Positions 27,287 to 36,447 of a DNA stretch of 50,595 nt are shown piece by piece. The DNA is taken from assembly GCA_032119595.1 (NCBI GenBank), contig JAUMBQ010000014.1, positions 1 through 50,595 of the forward strand. The letters are read 5' to 3'. The translations under genes were made by a program, and so were the position numbers. The first letter of the stretch is position 1. Every line of letters begins with the position of its first letter. The notes under the pieces are model-generated. The model did no database searches. It was given only the letters and a program-made list of their open reading frames with translations, and had not been told where the DNA came from. This DNA is from JAGIBJ01 sp032119595 (lineage in GTDB: Bacteria; Actinomycetota; Thermoleophilia; Solirubrobacterales; Solirubrobacteraceae).

Positions 27287-30200
27287 CTATCGGCCGCCCA
27301 TCGCTTCGAGGTTGGCCCTGGTGATACCCGTGGTGGGGTGCTCACGGCCAAGTGTCCGCTCGCTCGCCTCAAGGACCTGCTCCAACAGATCGCGGGCGGG
27401 CTGACACTCACCCAAGTCCCAAAGGCTCAACGCGAGATTGCCCTTGGTCGTAAGCGCGGAAGGGTGTTCGGGACCGAGGACTCGCAGGCTCACTTCGAGG
27501 GCCTGAGCAAACAAGTCGTAGGCCGCCCGGTGCTCGCCCACCGCCCGCAGTGCGCTGGCGAGGTTGGACCTGGTCGTCAATGTCGAAGGGTGTTCCGGGC
27601 CGAGCGTTCGCTCAGTTACGTCAAGGACCTGCTCCGCCAGCTCGCGGGCGCGCTGATACTCACCCAAGTGCCACAACGTGGCACCGAGATTTGCCTTGAT
27701 CGTCAGCGTGGAAGGGTGCTCGTGGCCAAGCGTCCGCTCGCTATCGGCCAGTACCTGGAGTTGCAGGTCGTGGGCGCCGTGATGGTCGCCCATCCTGCCC
27801 AGCGTGCCAGCCAGATTGCCTCTGGCTGTCAGCGTGTCGGGATGTTCGCTGCCCAGCGTCAGCTCGCGTGCCTCAAGCACCTGCACCTCAAGATCTCGGG
27901 CGCCTTGGTTGTCTCCCATCGCCCCCAGGGTGGCGGCAAGGTTGCTCTTCGTAGCCAGTGTGGAGCGGTGCTCGGAACCAAGGGTCCTCTCGCGTGCCTC
28001 AAGGACCTGACGCTGCAGCTCGCGGGCACTAGCGTGTTCCCCCATCGCCCAGAGACTGTTGGCGAGGTTGCCCTTGGTGGACAACGTGGCGCGGTGTTCA
28101 AGCCCAAGCTTCCGCTCGCGAATTTCGAGGACCTGCCGCTGCAAGCTCATGGCCTTCCGGTGGTCTCCCATCGCCCAAAGCGTGTGGGCGAGGTTGCCCT
28201 TCGTCGTCAGCGAGGTGGAGTGTTCGACGCCCAGAGCCCGCTCGCTCGCTGCAAGTACCTGCTGCTGCAAATCGCGGGCACCCGGGTATTCGCCCATTGC
28301 CAACAGGGTGCCAGCGAGGTTACCCTTGGCGGCCAGCGTGTCGCCATGTTCCGGGCCGACGGTCCGCTCGCTCGCCGCAACGACTTTCTCAAGCAGGTCG
28401 CGGGCGCCCTTGTGCTCGCCCATGGCCCATAGGCTGTTGGCGAGGTTCGCCGCGATCGTAAGCGTCTCGGGATGGCACGTGCCGACGACTCCCACACGTG
28501 CTGCGAGTGCCCGTTCCTGCAGGTCGCCAGCGGAGCGAAAATTGCCACGAAGGTAGTCGTCCTGAGCGAGAGCCAGCGCAAGCCGGTGATCATCTACCGA
28601 AAGTTCGGAGGTGAGATGCCGGGCGTGGTCCGGGGTCGTGTCAGTGGCCGCGATTCCCCCGGGCTCATGGAAGTCGGCGAGCAGGTCCGCGAGCACATCC
28701 ATCGAGGTAACCCGGAGTTTGTCCCTGCGACCCGCGTCGGGCTGACTCCGAGCCGTCAGCCGACGCACGAGGGTGTGGACCTCCCACTGCGCAGCCGCCC
28801 CCTCGACTCGGTGGACGGTCGCCAATGCCCGCGATTGCAGATCGGCCAGCGCCTTGGCGGCGTGGTCGAGGCCCGCCGCGGCTTCGAGGTCACCTGTGCG
28901 CGTGAGTACCCCGGTGATCAGCGCCTGCGGGATCGGTGCCGGGGCGAGGGTCGAGGCAAGGCGGAGCACGTCGCGGGCGGGTTCGCTGAGCCCGGCGGCG
29001 CTGCGCAGGATTGTCGCGGCGATGCTTGTGACGTGTTCGGTGGGCAGCTCGTCGGCTTCAACGAGGGTCGCTGCGGCCTCGATCTCGTCGCGCGTTGGGC
29101 TGGCTAGTGCCTGCAGGTAGTCGCGGCAGGACTGCAGTCCGCCGCGGGCTTGGAGCGCTGCCCGGGTCACGTCGATGGCCAGTGGATGGAATCCGAGCGC
29201 CGCGACGAGATCCCGCCCCGCGAGGCGTTCATCGTCGCTGGACGGCGCGTGATCCCAGGTCAGCAGCCGAGCAGCGTCCTGGGGATCGAGACGGTCGAGC
29301 GAGAGCTGCTGCTCAGCGCTGCCGCGTGCCCACGGCGTGCCGCGAAGGCTGGTGACCAGCGTCGCACCAAACGCGCCAGGAGCGGACCAAAGCTGGAGTT
29401 CGTCAAGTGTGGAAGTGCGCGGAAGGTCATCGACGATCCACAGAAACCGCTCCCCCTCGGCGTCCAGAGCACGCCCAACCTCCTCGCGCAGCTGCTCGAT
29501 CGACAGCTCCCGCAGGTCCTGGACAGCAAGTGGCGCTGGCGCGATCGTCAGCAGTGCCTGGCGCACTGCGTCCTCGGTGGATTGCTCGACGGCGACGTCG
29601 CGGGTCGCTCGCAGCCAGTACACGCCACCGGGGTAGGCGGCGCCGAACTGCTCGCCGTACCGCGCGGCCAGCAGCGTTTTGCCGGTCCCGCCGAACCCCA
29701 GGAGCTGCGCCACTGGCGGCCCCTGGACGTCGACCGTCATCGGGAATTCCTGCGCGGTCAGGGCCGTGTGCAGCCGCATCAGCTCGGGGCGCCGTCCGAC
29801 GAACCGAGGCGAGGAAGGTCTGGTGCGTCCGACCCAGCGTGCCGGGCCCGTCGGCCGAGCGTCGCCAAGCACGCTGTCGACCAGCGCGACTGCTGCCGCG
29901 ATCGCTTCCGCCGTCGCGGCAAGCGCCTGCGACTCACTGCTGACCGTGATTCCGCTGTAGAGCGCGTCTCGCAGGTCGACCGGGTGTATGTGGTCCTTGC
30001 CGCGCTCGGGATTCACCACCATCACGCGCCGCTGTGGCGCGTCGAGCTGCTGCGCCGCGAGGTAGGCCGCCGCCAACTCCCAACCGCACGCACGACTCTG
30101 CGCGTACGCGGTCGAAAACCACGCCACCAGAACCTTCGACGACGCAAGCCCAGCGACTACCGCCGGCGAGAGCCCCTCGTGCTGACGGACGTTGTCCTCG

Positions 30201-30313
30201 TCGAACCACACCGTCAGGCCGACCGACCGAAGGGCATCCCGCAAGCGCCGCGCGCCTTCAAGGTCGCCTTCGCGCCATGTGTGGCTCAGGAACACGTCGA
30301 ACGCAGCAGCCAC
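27287..30313 (-). CDS. TIR-STAND NTPase-TPR protein, probable immune (anti-phage type) sensor
   Basis: 1008 residues. TIR domain at 1-150 (FDVFLSHTW at the start; Glu79 in ACGWELAAAYL is at the place of the NADase glutamate). STAND/NB-ARC domain at about 165-480, with P-loop GFGGTGKT (206-213) and Walker B FLWIVDD (290-296). Linker helices follow, then nine full and one partial 42-residue kinesin-light-chain-type TPRs (about 616-1008). In known bacterial relatives a repeat sensor triggers oligomerisation and TIR-driven NAD+ loss; that role here is inferred. The start is GTG at 30313, with AGGA 8-11 nt upstream. Two small genes precede it on the same strand. Confidence 0.88.
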   Translation of the reverse strand: MAAAFDVFLSHTWREGDLEGARRLRDALRSVGLTVWFDEDNVRQHEGLSPAVVAGLASSKVLVAWFSTAYAQSRACGWELAAAYLAAQQLDAPQRRVMVVNPERGKDHIHPVDLRDALYSGITVSSESQALAATAEAIAAAVALVDSVLGDARPTGPARWVGRTRPSSPRFVGRRPELMRLHTALTAQEFPMTVDVQGPPVAQLLGFGGTGKTLLAARYGEQFGAAYPGGVYWLRATRDVAVEQSTEDAVRQALLTIAPAPLAVQDLRELSIEQLREEVGRALDAEGERFLWIVDDLPRTSTLDELQLWSAPGAFGATLVTSLRGTPWARGSAEQQLSLDRLDPQDAARLLTWDHAPSSDDERLAGRDLVAALGFHPLAIDVTRAALQARGGLQSCRDYLQALASPTRDEIEAAATLVEADELPTEHVTSIAATILRSAAGLSEPARDVLRLASTLAPAPIPQALITGVLTRTGDLEAAAGLDHAAKALADLQSRALATVHRVEGAAAQWEVHTLVRRLTARSQPDAGRRDKLRVTSMDVLADLLADFHEPGGIAATDTTPDHARHLTSELSVDDHRLALALAQDDYLRGNFRSAGDLQERALAARVGVVGTCHPETLTIAANLANSLWAMGEHKGARDLLEKVVAASERTVGPEHGDTLAAKGNLAGTLLAMGEYPGARDLQQQVLAASERALGVEHSTSLTTKGNLAHTLWAMGDHRKAMSLQRQVLEIRERKLGLEHRATLSTKGNLANSLWAMGEHASARELQRQVLEARERTLGSEHRSTLATKSNLAATLGAMGDNQGARDLEVQVLEARELTLGSEHPDTLTARGNLAGTLGRMGDHHGAHDLQLQVLADSERTLGHEHPSTLTIKANLGATLWHLGEYQRARELAEQVLDVTERTLGPEHPSTLTTRSNLASALRAVGEHRAAYDLFAQALEVSLRVLGPEHPSALTTKGNLALSLWDLGECQPARDLLEQVLEASERTLGREHPTTGITRANLEAMGGR
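27330..28465 (-). repeat. Nine 126-bp tandem repeats (42-aa TPRs)
   Basis: Each unit encodes a variant of TLxxKxNLAxxLWAMGE followed by ARDLxxQVLEASERTLGxEH. Units are highly alike at DNA level, so recent duplication or conversion is likely and copy number may vary between strains. Confidence 0.85.
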
Positions 30314-30386
30314 CGCGCCATCCTTGCAGCGACACCAAAGCTGAGCAACTACCGCTGCCGTGCTACGAGACCCTCGGCATCGGCGC

Positions 30387-30524
30387 TCACCCGAGATCGA
30401 TGGCGTGCAGCTCGAACAGGATCTCGCGCGGGTCCAGGTCTTCGAGCGTGCGTACCTCGGTCACCAGCGTGAGGGGACTAGCGGCCTTCTTTAGGGACTT
30501 CACCACGGGTCCTATCAAGCTCAC
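30387..30524 (-). CDS. 45-residue small ORF between antitoxin-like and TIR-STAND genes
   Basis: GTG at 30524 to TGA at 30387. It reads VSLIGPVVKSLKKAASP and ends EDLDPREILFELHAIDLG. Most codons end in G or C, as in real genes here, and the ORF sits 73 bp upstream of the TIR gene and 70 bp downstream of the antitoxin-like gene. It could be a true small gene or the tail of a decayed one; an in-frame TGA lies about 35 nt upstream. No family was recognised. Confidence 0.45.
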   Translation of the reverse strand: MSLIGPVVKSLKKAASPLTLVTEVRTLEDLDPREILFELHAIDLG

Positions 30525-30594
30525 GGCGGCTGCCTCGGCGCGCGACGGACCGGCTGTTCGTCAGTGACTCGGACGCGACCCCGGTCGGCACGCG

Positions 30595-31071
30595 TCAGGC
30601 GTCGAGCGAGGTCGTGGCGCGACTCCCGGGCGCGGCGAATGCGCTCAGCGGATCGTCTGCATCGACGCGTTCGTGATCGTGATCGAACGCGCGCTCGTCA
30701 TAGCCGAAGGTCGCTGGCCCGAATTCCACCGGACCACGCGATGATTTCAGCATCACCTCGTCGCGGAGGAACTCGACAACGAGGTCTGTCTTGGTTTCGC
30801 GAATGAGCTGCGCCGGGGAGACCCAGTTCAACTCCGGCTGGCGAGTGAGCACCCACCGGCGGACGTCGCTCACATCTGCGTCTACCGCGATGCGTACCAC
30901 GGCCCACAGGTCGTCGATCAGTCGCTCGGTGGGCCTCCGGACGCTCGGTCGTGCCGCCAACCGCCCGATCGATTCAAGCCGCATTGCAAAGATCTCAGCG
31001 AGGTCACTCTTAGAAAAGACGCTCTGCAGCTCGACAAGCTCCTGCTGCGCGCTGGCGACGTTGGTCGGCAT
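30595..31071 (-). CDS. Antitoxin-like protein with MbcA/ParS/Xre (DUF2384-type) region
   Basis: 158 residues. Residues about 18-100 (FSKSDLAEIFAMRLESIGRL, then RLIDDLWAVVRIAV and RRWVLTRQPELNWVSPAQLI) fit the pattern of MbcA/ParS toxin-binding domains: helices followed by a W-x(n)-P-L/I segment. The C-terminus is acidic and likely disordered. Family members neutralise RES-type NAD-consuming toxins; no RES gene is seen here. The promoter carries three 12-bp spaced repeats, consistent with autoregulation. Confidence 0.65.
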   Translation of the reverse strand: MPTNVASAQQELVELQSVFSKSDLAEIFAMRLESIGRLAARPSVRRPTERLIDDLWAVVRIAVDADVSDVRRWVLTRQPELNWVSPAQLIRETKTDLVVEFLRDEVMLKSSRGPVEFGPATFGYDERAFDHDHERVDADDPLSAFAAPGSRATTSLDA

Positions 31072-31077
31072 GACTCT

Positions 31078-31117
31078 AGGCTAACAACGTCAACCTAGAA
31101 GTCAATAGTAAAGTCAA
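31078..31117 (-). promoter_or_regulatory. Promoter with three 12-bp TTGAC iterons
   Basis: TTGAC occurs three times at an exact 12-bp period (31117-31113, 31105-31101, 31093-31089). The middle copy serves as -35 (TTGACT), 16 nt from -10 TAGCCT (31083-31078), which is 6 nt from the ATG at 31071. The iterons probably bind the encoded regulator, and the mRNA appears leaderless. Confidence 0.65.
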
Positions 31118-31144
31118 CCAAACGTGCCGGCCGGCAGCCGCACC

Positions 31145-32440
31145 TCACCCCGCTCGCGTCACGCCCAGCACGTTGCTCGCCGTCGCGTACTGCGCCCCGC
31201 CGTTGCGCGGGTCGACCAACAGGCGGTACTTCATCGTCGAGCGGTAGCGGCGGCCGGTGGCGGTGAAGGTGGAGCGGTTGGCTTGGCCGTCGCGGGTGAG
31301 CGTCGGGCGGGAGACGGTGATCCAGCGGCCTGAGCCGGCGCGGCGCTGGAGGGTGGCGCGGGCACCGGCGACGTGGGGCGCGACGGTGCCGGTGAGCGTG
31401 ACCTTGGTGCGGGCCGGTTTGGTGGCCTTCAGGGCGACGCGCAGCTTGCCGTAGACCACGACGGGCGCGCTGCTGACGAGGGATGCGACGCGGGCCTGCA
31501 CCCAGAACTTCGTCGTCGCGGTCAGCGGGCCGACCGTGAAGCCGTAAGCGCCGCCGGCGGCGGTCGACGTGGTCGCGACCTCCGACGGCCCCTTGGAGAA
31601 TGGGAAGTCCTGCCGCATGAGCGCCAGGCGGACGCCCTTGATGCCTACCCCGTCGATCCGGCCGACGATCTGCGACGACCGACCCCACGTCGCCGTCCGA
31701 CCCGCGGCCGTCGCGACGATCTTCGTGACCGACGCGGGCGTCACGAGCGGGAGCGTCGGGCCGACCGTCGTGCCGGTGGCGTTGGTGGCGAGCGCCCGGA
31801 AGACGTACGTCGTGAACGGAATCAGGCCGCCGATGGGCGCCCCGACGACCTCGAAAGACCGATCCCCGCCGACGATGACCGGCGCGGTGCGGCGAACAAG
31901 ATCCTCCGGCGTCAGGCCATATTCGAACACGACAGTGGTGTCCTGCCCGGCCGGATCAACGCCCGCTCGCAGCGTGGCGCCGTCGACCCCAACCGGCGAC
32001 GCGATCAGCGGCACCACAAGCGGCGCCGTCGCGGCAACGGGCGTGGTCAGCGTCGCGTCGGGCCCATAGGCGACACCCGCGCGGCTGCGGACCACGAGCC
32101 GGTAGTGCCACGTCTCGCCAACCCCCAGGCCAGCGATCTCGGCTCGAGCCTGCACCGGCGCCGTCCCCGCAGGCGCCGTCACCCCCACCGTCCCGATCCC
32201 GTAGTCGCTCGTGCGGCCATATTCAAACGACGACACCACCGCCTCATCGCCCGGCAAGAACGTGCCGACGAGCGTCGCCCGATCGCCGGTCAACCCCTCA
32301 GCCGACTGCCCCACCGCGCTCGGCGCCGCCGACGCAGCAAGCGCCGCCGGCGCCCCCACCGCCGCGACGAGCGCCCCGCCCCCGCCGGCAGCCAAACCAG
32401 CGCTAGCAACCAAGGACAACAAGGACGGACGGATTCCCAT
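31145..32440 (-). CDS. Secreted protein with fibronectin-III-like domains
   Basis: 431 residues with a signal peptide (MGIRPSLLSLVASAGLAAGG, Ala-rich cleavage region). Two Fn3-like modules (FEYGRTSDYG...TWHYRLVVRSRAGVAYG and FEYGLTPEDL...YVFRALATNATGTTVG) are followed by two basic all-beta modules resembling the surface-protein tail domains of this window. No catalytic site is seen. It is probably an extracellular structural or binding protein. AAGGGG lies next to the ATG. Confidence 0.8.
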   Translation of the reverse strand: MGIRPSLLSLVASAGLAAGGGGALVAAVGAPAALAASAAPSAVGQSAEGLTGDRATLVGTFLPGDEAVVSSFEYGRTSDYGIGTVGVTAPAGTAPVQARAEIAGLGVGETWHYRLVVRSRAGVAYGPDATLTTPVAATAPLVVPLIASPVGVDGATLRAGVDPAGQDTTVVFEYGLTPEDLVRRTAPVIVGGDRSFEVVGAPIGGLIPFTTYVFRALATNATGTTVGPTLPLVTPASVTKIVATAAGRTATWGRSSQIVGRIDGVGIKGVRLALMRQDFPFSKGPSEVATTSTAAGGAYGFTVGPLTATTKFWVQARVASLVSSAPVVVYGKLRVALKATKPARTKVTLTGTVAPHVAGARATLQRRAGSGRWITVSRPTLTRDGQANRSTFTATGRRYRSTMKYRLLVDPRNGGAQYATASNVLGVTRAG

Positions 32441-32555
32441 GCCCCTTGAACCCTGCCAGAGCAGGCACGGACCGGTGCGCCCCGGCCGAGGGCGGTCAGC
32501 GAAGCACCCGATTCACGCCGGAGCGATTCGAACTAGCGCGTCCGCTTTCTCGTAA

Positions 32556-33791
32556 ATGCCCAGTGAAAGGCGATACTCTGGCTTCTTGCACGGTCAGGTC
32601 ACCGGACTCCCCCAGCCCCCCGCCACCCGGCTCCTCGCTGCCTCTTCAGGTCCTCCACTGGACCCGACGACGTGGTCCGGGACTCCACACAACATCTGCA
32701 CAGCACTCACCTCACTCGGAGTGTGCGTGCTGCCCGCCGACGCGTCGTTCGGCAGGGGCGAGCGTTGGCTGAACCTCGTGGCCGGGTTGCGCCACGCGCA
32801 CACCGTGCGTCAAGCGTTCGGAACGGTGCGCCGACGCGATGTCGTTGCCGCTGGCGAGATGGCCAACACGTTCCGGCGTTTGCGATCGGCGCGCGTCCAG
32901 AGTGCCGGCACCAAGCACCGAGCGACGGCCGCCGTGGTGTTCAGCTCGTCTGGCCTGTCGATGCCGATCGGGGTGAACCAAGTCACGTTCGTCGAAGACA
33001 TGACCATCAGCCAGGTCGCGTCGTTGCCGGGGCACTTTCGCGCGTGGACCAGCTTCCCGCCGCGGTATCTCGCGGATCGCGCCGCGCAGCAGGCCAAGCA
33101 ACACCGCGCGGCGCACAACGTCGCGTTCCTGAGTAGCTGGGCCGCCGACGCCGCAGTCGCGGATTACGGCTTGGACCCCGATCGCGTTGAGGTGATCGGC
33201 GTGGGGTCGGACTTCCGCCCCTTCGACGGCCGCAGAGACTGGCTCACCCCGAAGTTCCTGTTCGTCGGCATGGACTGGGCCCGCAAGAACGGTGACATGG
33301 TCGTGGAGTCGTTCCGGGAAGTCCGAGCCAAGCATCCATCGGCTGAACTGCATCTCGTTGGACGCCACCCGCCGGTCGACGAGCCCGGCGTCGTCGGGCA
33401 CGGCCTGCTGGCACCAAGCGATCCCGACGCTCGACGCAAGCTCAACGAGCTCTATACGTCGAGCACCTGCTTTGTGCTGCCTTCGTCGCTGGAACCCTCG
33501 GCGGTGTCGTACGCCGAAGCGTGCTCACAGGGCGTTCCGTCGATCGGCACCGTTCACGGTGGCTCGATCGACATTTTCGGCGACTCCGGCGTCGCGATCG
33601 ATCCGAGCCAGCGTGGTGCCCTCACCGCCGCCATGCTCGATCTGGCCGACCCAGATTGCGCGCAGTCGTTCGGTGCCATTGCCGTCCAGCGGGCCCCGAT
33701 GCTTACGTGGGACGCCGTCGCCCGCCGCCTGGCTACGGCCTCAGGCTGGTGGGACGGCCCCTCGATCCCACTCACGCGCGTCACTCCGTGA
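32556..33791 (+). CDS. Glycosyltransferase family 4
   Basis: 411 residues. The N-terminal Rossmann half contains DPTTWSGTPHNICTAL. The C-terminal half has KFLFVGMDWARKNGDMVVES, then ELHLVGRHPP, and the donor-site segment SSLEPSAVSYAEACSQGVPSI with the E-x7-E motif of GT4 enzymes. It is expected to transfer a sugar from a nucleotide donor to an exopolysaccharide repeat unit. The start is uncertain: the ATG at 32556, or the TTG ten codons later. It diverges from the Fn3 gene and converges with the flippase. Confidence 0.88.
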   Translation: MPSERRYSGFLHGQVTGLPQPPATRLLAASSGPPLDPTTWSGTPHNICTALTSLGVCVLPADASFGRGERWLNLVAGLRHAHTVRQAFGTVRRRDVVAAGEMANTFRRLRSARVQSAGTKHRATAAVVFSSSGLSMPIGVNQVTFVEDMTISQVASLPGHFRAWTSFPPRYLADRAAQQAKQHRAAHNVAFLSSWAADAAVADYGLDPDRVEVIGVGSDFRPFDGRRDWLTPKFLFVGMDWARKNGDMVVESFREVRAKHPSAELHLVGRHPPVDEPGVVGHGLLAPSDPDARRKLNELYTSSTCFVLPSSLEPSAVSYAEACSQGVPSIGTVHGGSIDIFGDSGVAIDPSQRGALTAAMLDLADPDCAQSFGAIAVQRAPMLTWDAVARRLATASGWWDGPSIPLTRVTP

Positions 33792-33826
33792 CGTCGCGTC
33801 GCGCCGAACCCGGCCGCTGACGGTCG

Positions 33827-35389
33827 TCACGCCGCGTTCTCGTCGGCCTTGCTCTTGACCTTGCCACCCTGCCTCAGCGGGGGCAGGTCCCCGGCGCGTA
33901 GGGCGAGCGGAACGTAGATCGCGGCGAAGAGGATCGCCGAGAGCGCCAGAAACACTCCGGCTTCCACGCGACCGTCGGCGCCGAGGAGCACGAATCCTCC
34001 CGCGGGAAGCGACGCCAGGAAAGAGAACGCCAACGGGCGGGTGATGGTGCGCAGGAACGTCGCGAACGACAGTCCGAACCACCGGTGGACGAGTTCCAGG
34101 CCGACCCAGGCTCCGACGACCGTGGCGATGGCCGTGGCCGCAAGGATGCCCCACACGCCGAACGTGAGCCCAAGGACGACCGAAAGGACGAGGTTCAGCG
34201 CTGCCGTGATCGTCGACGAGGTGGCGGTGATTCCGGGCCGACCCGCTGCGCTCGCGACGGTGGAGGCCACACCGGTCGACACGTTGGCGATGGTGGCGAG
34301 GCTGATGACCACGGCCGCAGCCTCCGTGTACTTCGGCACATCTTGCAGCCAGAGCACGAGGAAGGTGGACGCGGACATGGCCGCCAGGACCAGCGGCGGG
34401 AATCCCACCGCAACGGTGCGTCGGGTCAGGTGGTAATAGCGGTCGTGCACCGCCGCGGTGCCGCGCTTGGTGATGTCGACCGTGAGCGGCGCGAGCTGCG
34501 CGCCGAGGCTCATGATCGAGACGTTTCTCGCGGCCATCGCCAGGCGACTTCCGATCTCGTAGGCGCCCGCCGCTGCGGGACTCACGAATGCGCCGATCAG
34601 GATCTTGTCGGACTCGAACACGATGAGATCGCAGATCATCACGACCTGCGCCTTGAGGCCGAATCCGAACACCTCGCGCACGCGCGGTACCGAGGGCCAG
34701 GCGAGCGGGATCCGGCCCTCCCGCCGCGTGATGATCACCACCATCGCGATCAACCCCGCGACCGCGCCGAGCACGTTCGCGGTAGCGAACACGGTCAACC
34801 TCGGCGCCACCGCGATGGCCGTCATCGCGGCAGCGAACACGAAAACGCCGTTGAGCATGTAGGCGAAGTTCGGGGCGTCCATCCGCTCGCGACCGGTCGC
34901 GTAAGCGCCGACGGCGCGCGCCAGCAGCAGGAGGGTCAGCAGCCATACGCCGCAGAGCAGCACCCAGCGGATTTCACCGACGTCGGGGCGGTCGAGCGCA
35001 GAAGCCAGGAGGCCCGCTCCTGCGGCGCCGAGCAGCGAGAGCACGACGCCAACGCCGAGCAGCGACAGCAAGGCAATCACCATGACTTCACCTTGGGCGT
35101 GGCGGTCCTTCTTCGCTTCGTAGAGCGCGATGAATCGACTGACGGCGCGCGACACGCCCAGGTCGAGCAGGGCTCCGTACTGCGCCAGGGCTCCGGTGAT
35201 GGCCCAGACCCCGAAGTTCGACAGTCCGATCCCGGCGACGACGATCGGCACGGAGAGGAAGCTCAGGCCGTAGCTGAGGAACAACGGGCCGAGCTGGGAG
35301 CGCGTGTTCGCCCGAATGGACCGCGCTTCGCGCTGCGGCGCTTCTTTCTCCGTCGAGCCGCCTGCGACGGGCGCGGCAGGCTCAGGCAT
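33827..35389 (-). CDS. Wzx-type polysaccharide flippase (MOP superfamily)
   Basis: 520 residues with about 12-14 hydrophobic segments and the motif pattern of O-antigen/teichoic acid exporters (SYGLSFLSVPIVVAGIGLSN near the N-terminus; LLDLGVSRAVSRFIALYEA after helix 2). It should move lipid-linked repeat units across the membrane for polymerisation by the Wzy protein next door. The ATG at 35389 overlaps the GT2 stop by 8 bp; an in-frame GTG at 35413 is the alternative. It is in an operon with the GT2 gene. Confidence 0.87.
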   Translation of the reverse strand: MPEPAAPVAGGSTEKEAPQREARSIRANTRSQLGPLFLSYGLSFLSVPIVVAGIGLSNFGVWAITGALAQYGALLDLGVSRAVSRFIALYEAKKDRHAQGEVMVIALLSLLGVGVVLSLLGAAGAGLLASALDRPDVGEIRWVLLCGVWLLTLLLLARAVGAYATGRERMDAPNFAYMLNGVFVFAAAMTAIAVAPRLTVFATANVLGAVAGLIAMVVIITRREGRIPLAWPSVPRVREVFGFGLKAQVVMICDLIVFESDKILIGAFVSPAAAGAYEIGSRLAMAARNVSIMSLGAQLAPLTVDITKRGTAAVHDRYYHLTRRTVAVGFPPLVLAAMSASTFLVLWLQDVPKYTEAAAVVISLATIANVSTGVASTVASAAGRPGITATSSTITAALNLVLSVVLGLTFGVWGILAATAIATVVGAWVGLELVHRWFGLSFATFLRTITRPLAFSFLASLPAGGFVLLGADGRVEAGVFLALSAILFAAIYVPLALRAGDLPPLRQGGKVKSKADENAA

Positions 35390-36320
35390 TGCTGGCGATC
35401 TGAATCGCGGCACGGAGCCGGCGCCGGCGCCCCATCCCGACCAGCTCGCGGAGCGGTGCGAGGCGCGCTCGCAGCTTGCGGTGACGCGCTGCCGACACGG
35501 CAGCGCGGGCCACTGCGCCGGCGCTCATCGCGGCCGCGCGCACGCGCGTGGACCACGCCAGCGTGTCGACTTGGGAGAGACCGTAGAGCAGCCATGACCG
35601 GTCGAGCCACGACGCATCGTCGGCCCAGTTGGCCATCGACGCGGTCCCGCCGGAGTGCACGCGCACGGAGAGGTCGTCGGGGAGCCGCATGAGGCGTCCG
35701 GAGGCGGCGATGCGCAGCCAGAGATCCATGTCGACCATCTGGACCATCTTGCGGTTCATCCCGCCGACCGCCTCGACCGCGCTGGCCCGGAACATGACCG
35801 CCGTGGGTTCACCGAACCAGTTGCCGGTACCTCCGCGGGCGATGTACTCCCGGACGACCTCGCGCCCGTCGAGCGCCACGTCGCTGCGTTCGGCAAACGG
35901 GTCGGGGAGCACGCGGTAGCGATCCGCCCAAGCCTCGTGGTCGCTCGTCTCGATCTTGCGCGGCGCGTACACGAGGCCGATGCGCTCATCCGCAAATGGG
36001 GCCGCCATCCGCTCCAGGCAGCCGTCGAGCAACCAGTCGTCGGCGTGCACGAACTTGATGAGTCCGCCCTCGGCAAGTTCGAGGCACCGGTTGTGGTTTC
36101 CAACCAGTCCGAGGTTCTGCTCGTTGACGCTGATCCGAACGCGCGGGTCACGGTCGGCGAACGTGCGCACGAGGTCGACCGTCGCGTCGCTGGACTGGTC
36201 ATCGACGATCAGCAGCTCGAAGGCCGGCCCTGTCTGGGACAGGATCGACTCGACGCATTTCTCGACGGTGTCGGCGTTGTTGTAGGTGGGGATGCAGACC
36301 GAGATCGTCGGGTGCGTCAT
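35382..36320 (-). CDS. Glycosyltransferase family 2
   Basis: 312 residues. A GT-A fold begins at TISVCIPTYNNADTVEKCVE. Nucleotide-binding LLIVDDQSSDAT and the DXD-type HADDW follow, then the acceptor-side motif VDMDLWLR. A basic C-terminal tail may touch the membrane. The ATG at 36320 is chosen because the family core begins immediately after it. It likely adds a sugar to the lipid-linked repeat unit and is co-transcribed with the flippase. Confidence 0.9.
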   Translation of the reverse strand: MTHPTISVCIPTYNNADTVEKCVESILSQTGPAFELLIVDDQSSDATVDLVRTFADRDPRVRISVNEQNLGLVGNHNRCLELAEGGLIKFVHADDWLLDGCLERMAAPFADERIGLVYAPRKIETSDHEAWADRYRVLPDPFAERSDVALDGREVVREYIARGGTGNWFGEPTAVMFRASAVEAVGGMNRKMVQMVDMDLWLRIAASGRLMRLPDDLSVRVHSGGTASMANWADDASWLDRSWLLYGLSQVDTLAWSTRVRAAAMSAGAVARAAVSAARHRKLRARLAPLRELVGMGRRRRLRAAIQIASNA

Positions 36321-36410
36321 CGGCAGGCTGAGAGATCGACCAAGGCTTGCCGGAGGATACGGGTGCGGGCCGCGAGGTTCCACCTCTGGTGCGTGGGGTT
36401 GAACACGCGG

Positions 36411-36440
36411 TTTGGCCGCTCGCGGCGCCCTCGGTACAGT
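36411..36440 (+). promoter_or_regulatory. Putative promoter of the Wzy gene
   Basis: TTGGCC (36412-36417), a 17-nt spacer, TACAGT (36435-36440), then 7 nt to the TTG at 36448, giving a leaderless arrangement. Confidence 0.45.
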
Positions 36441-36447
36441 CCTCATC

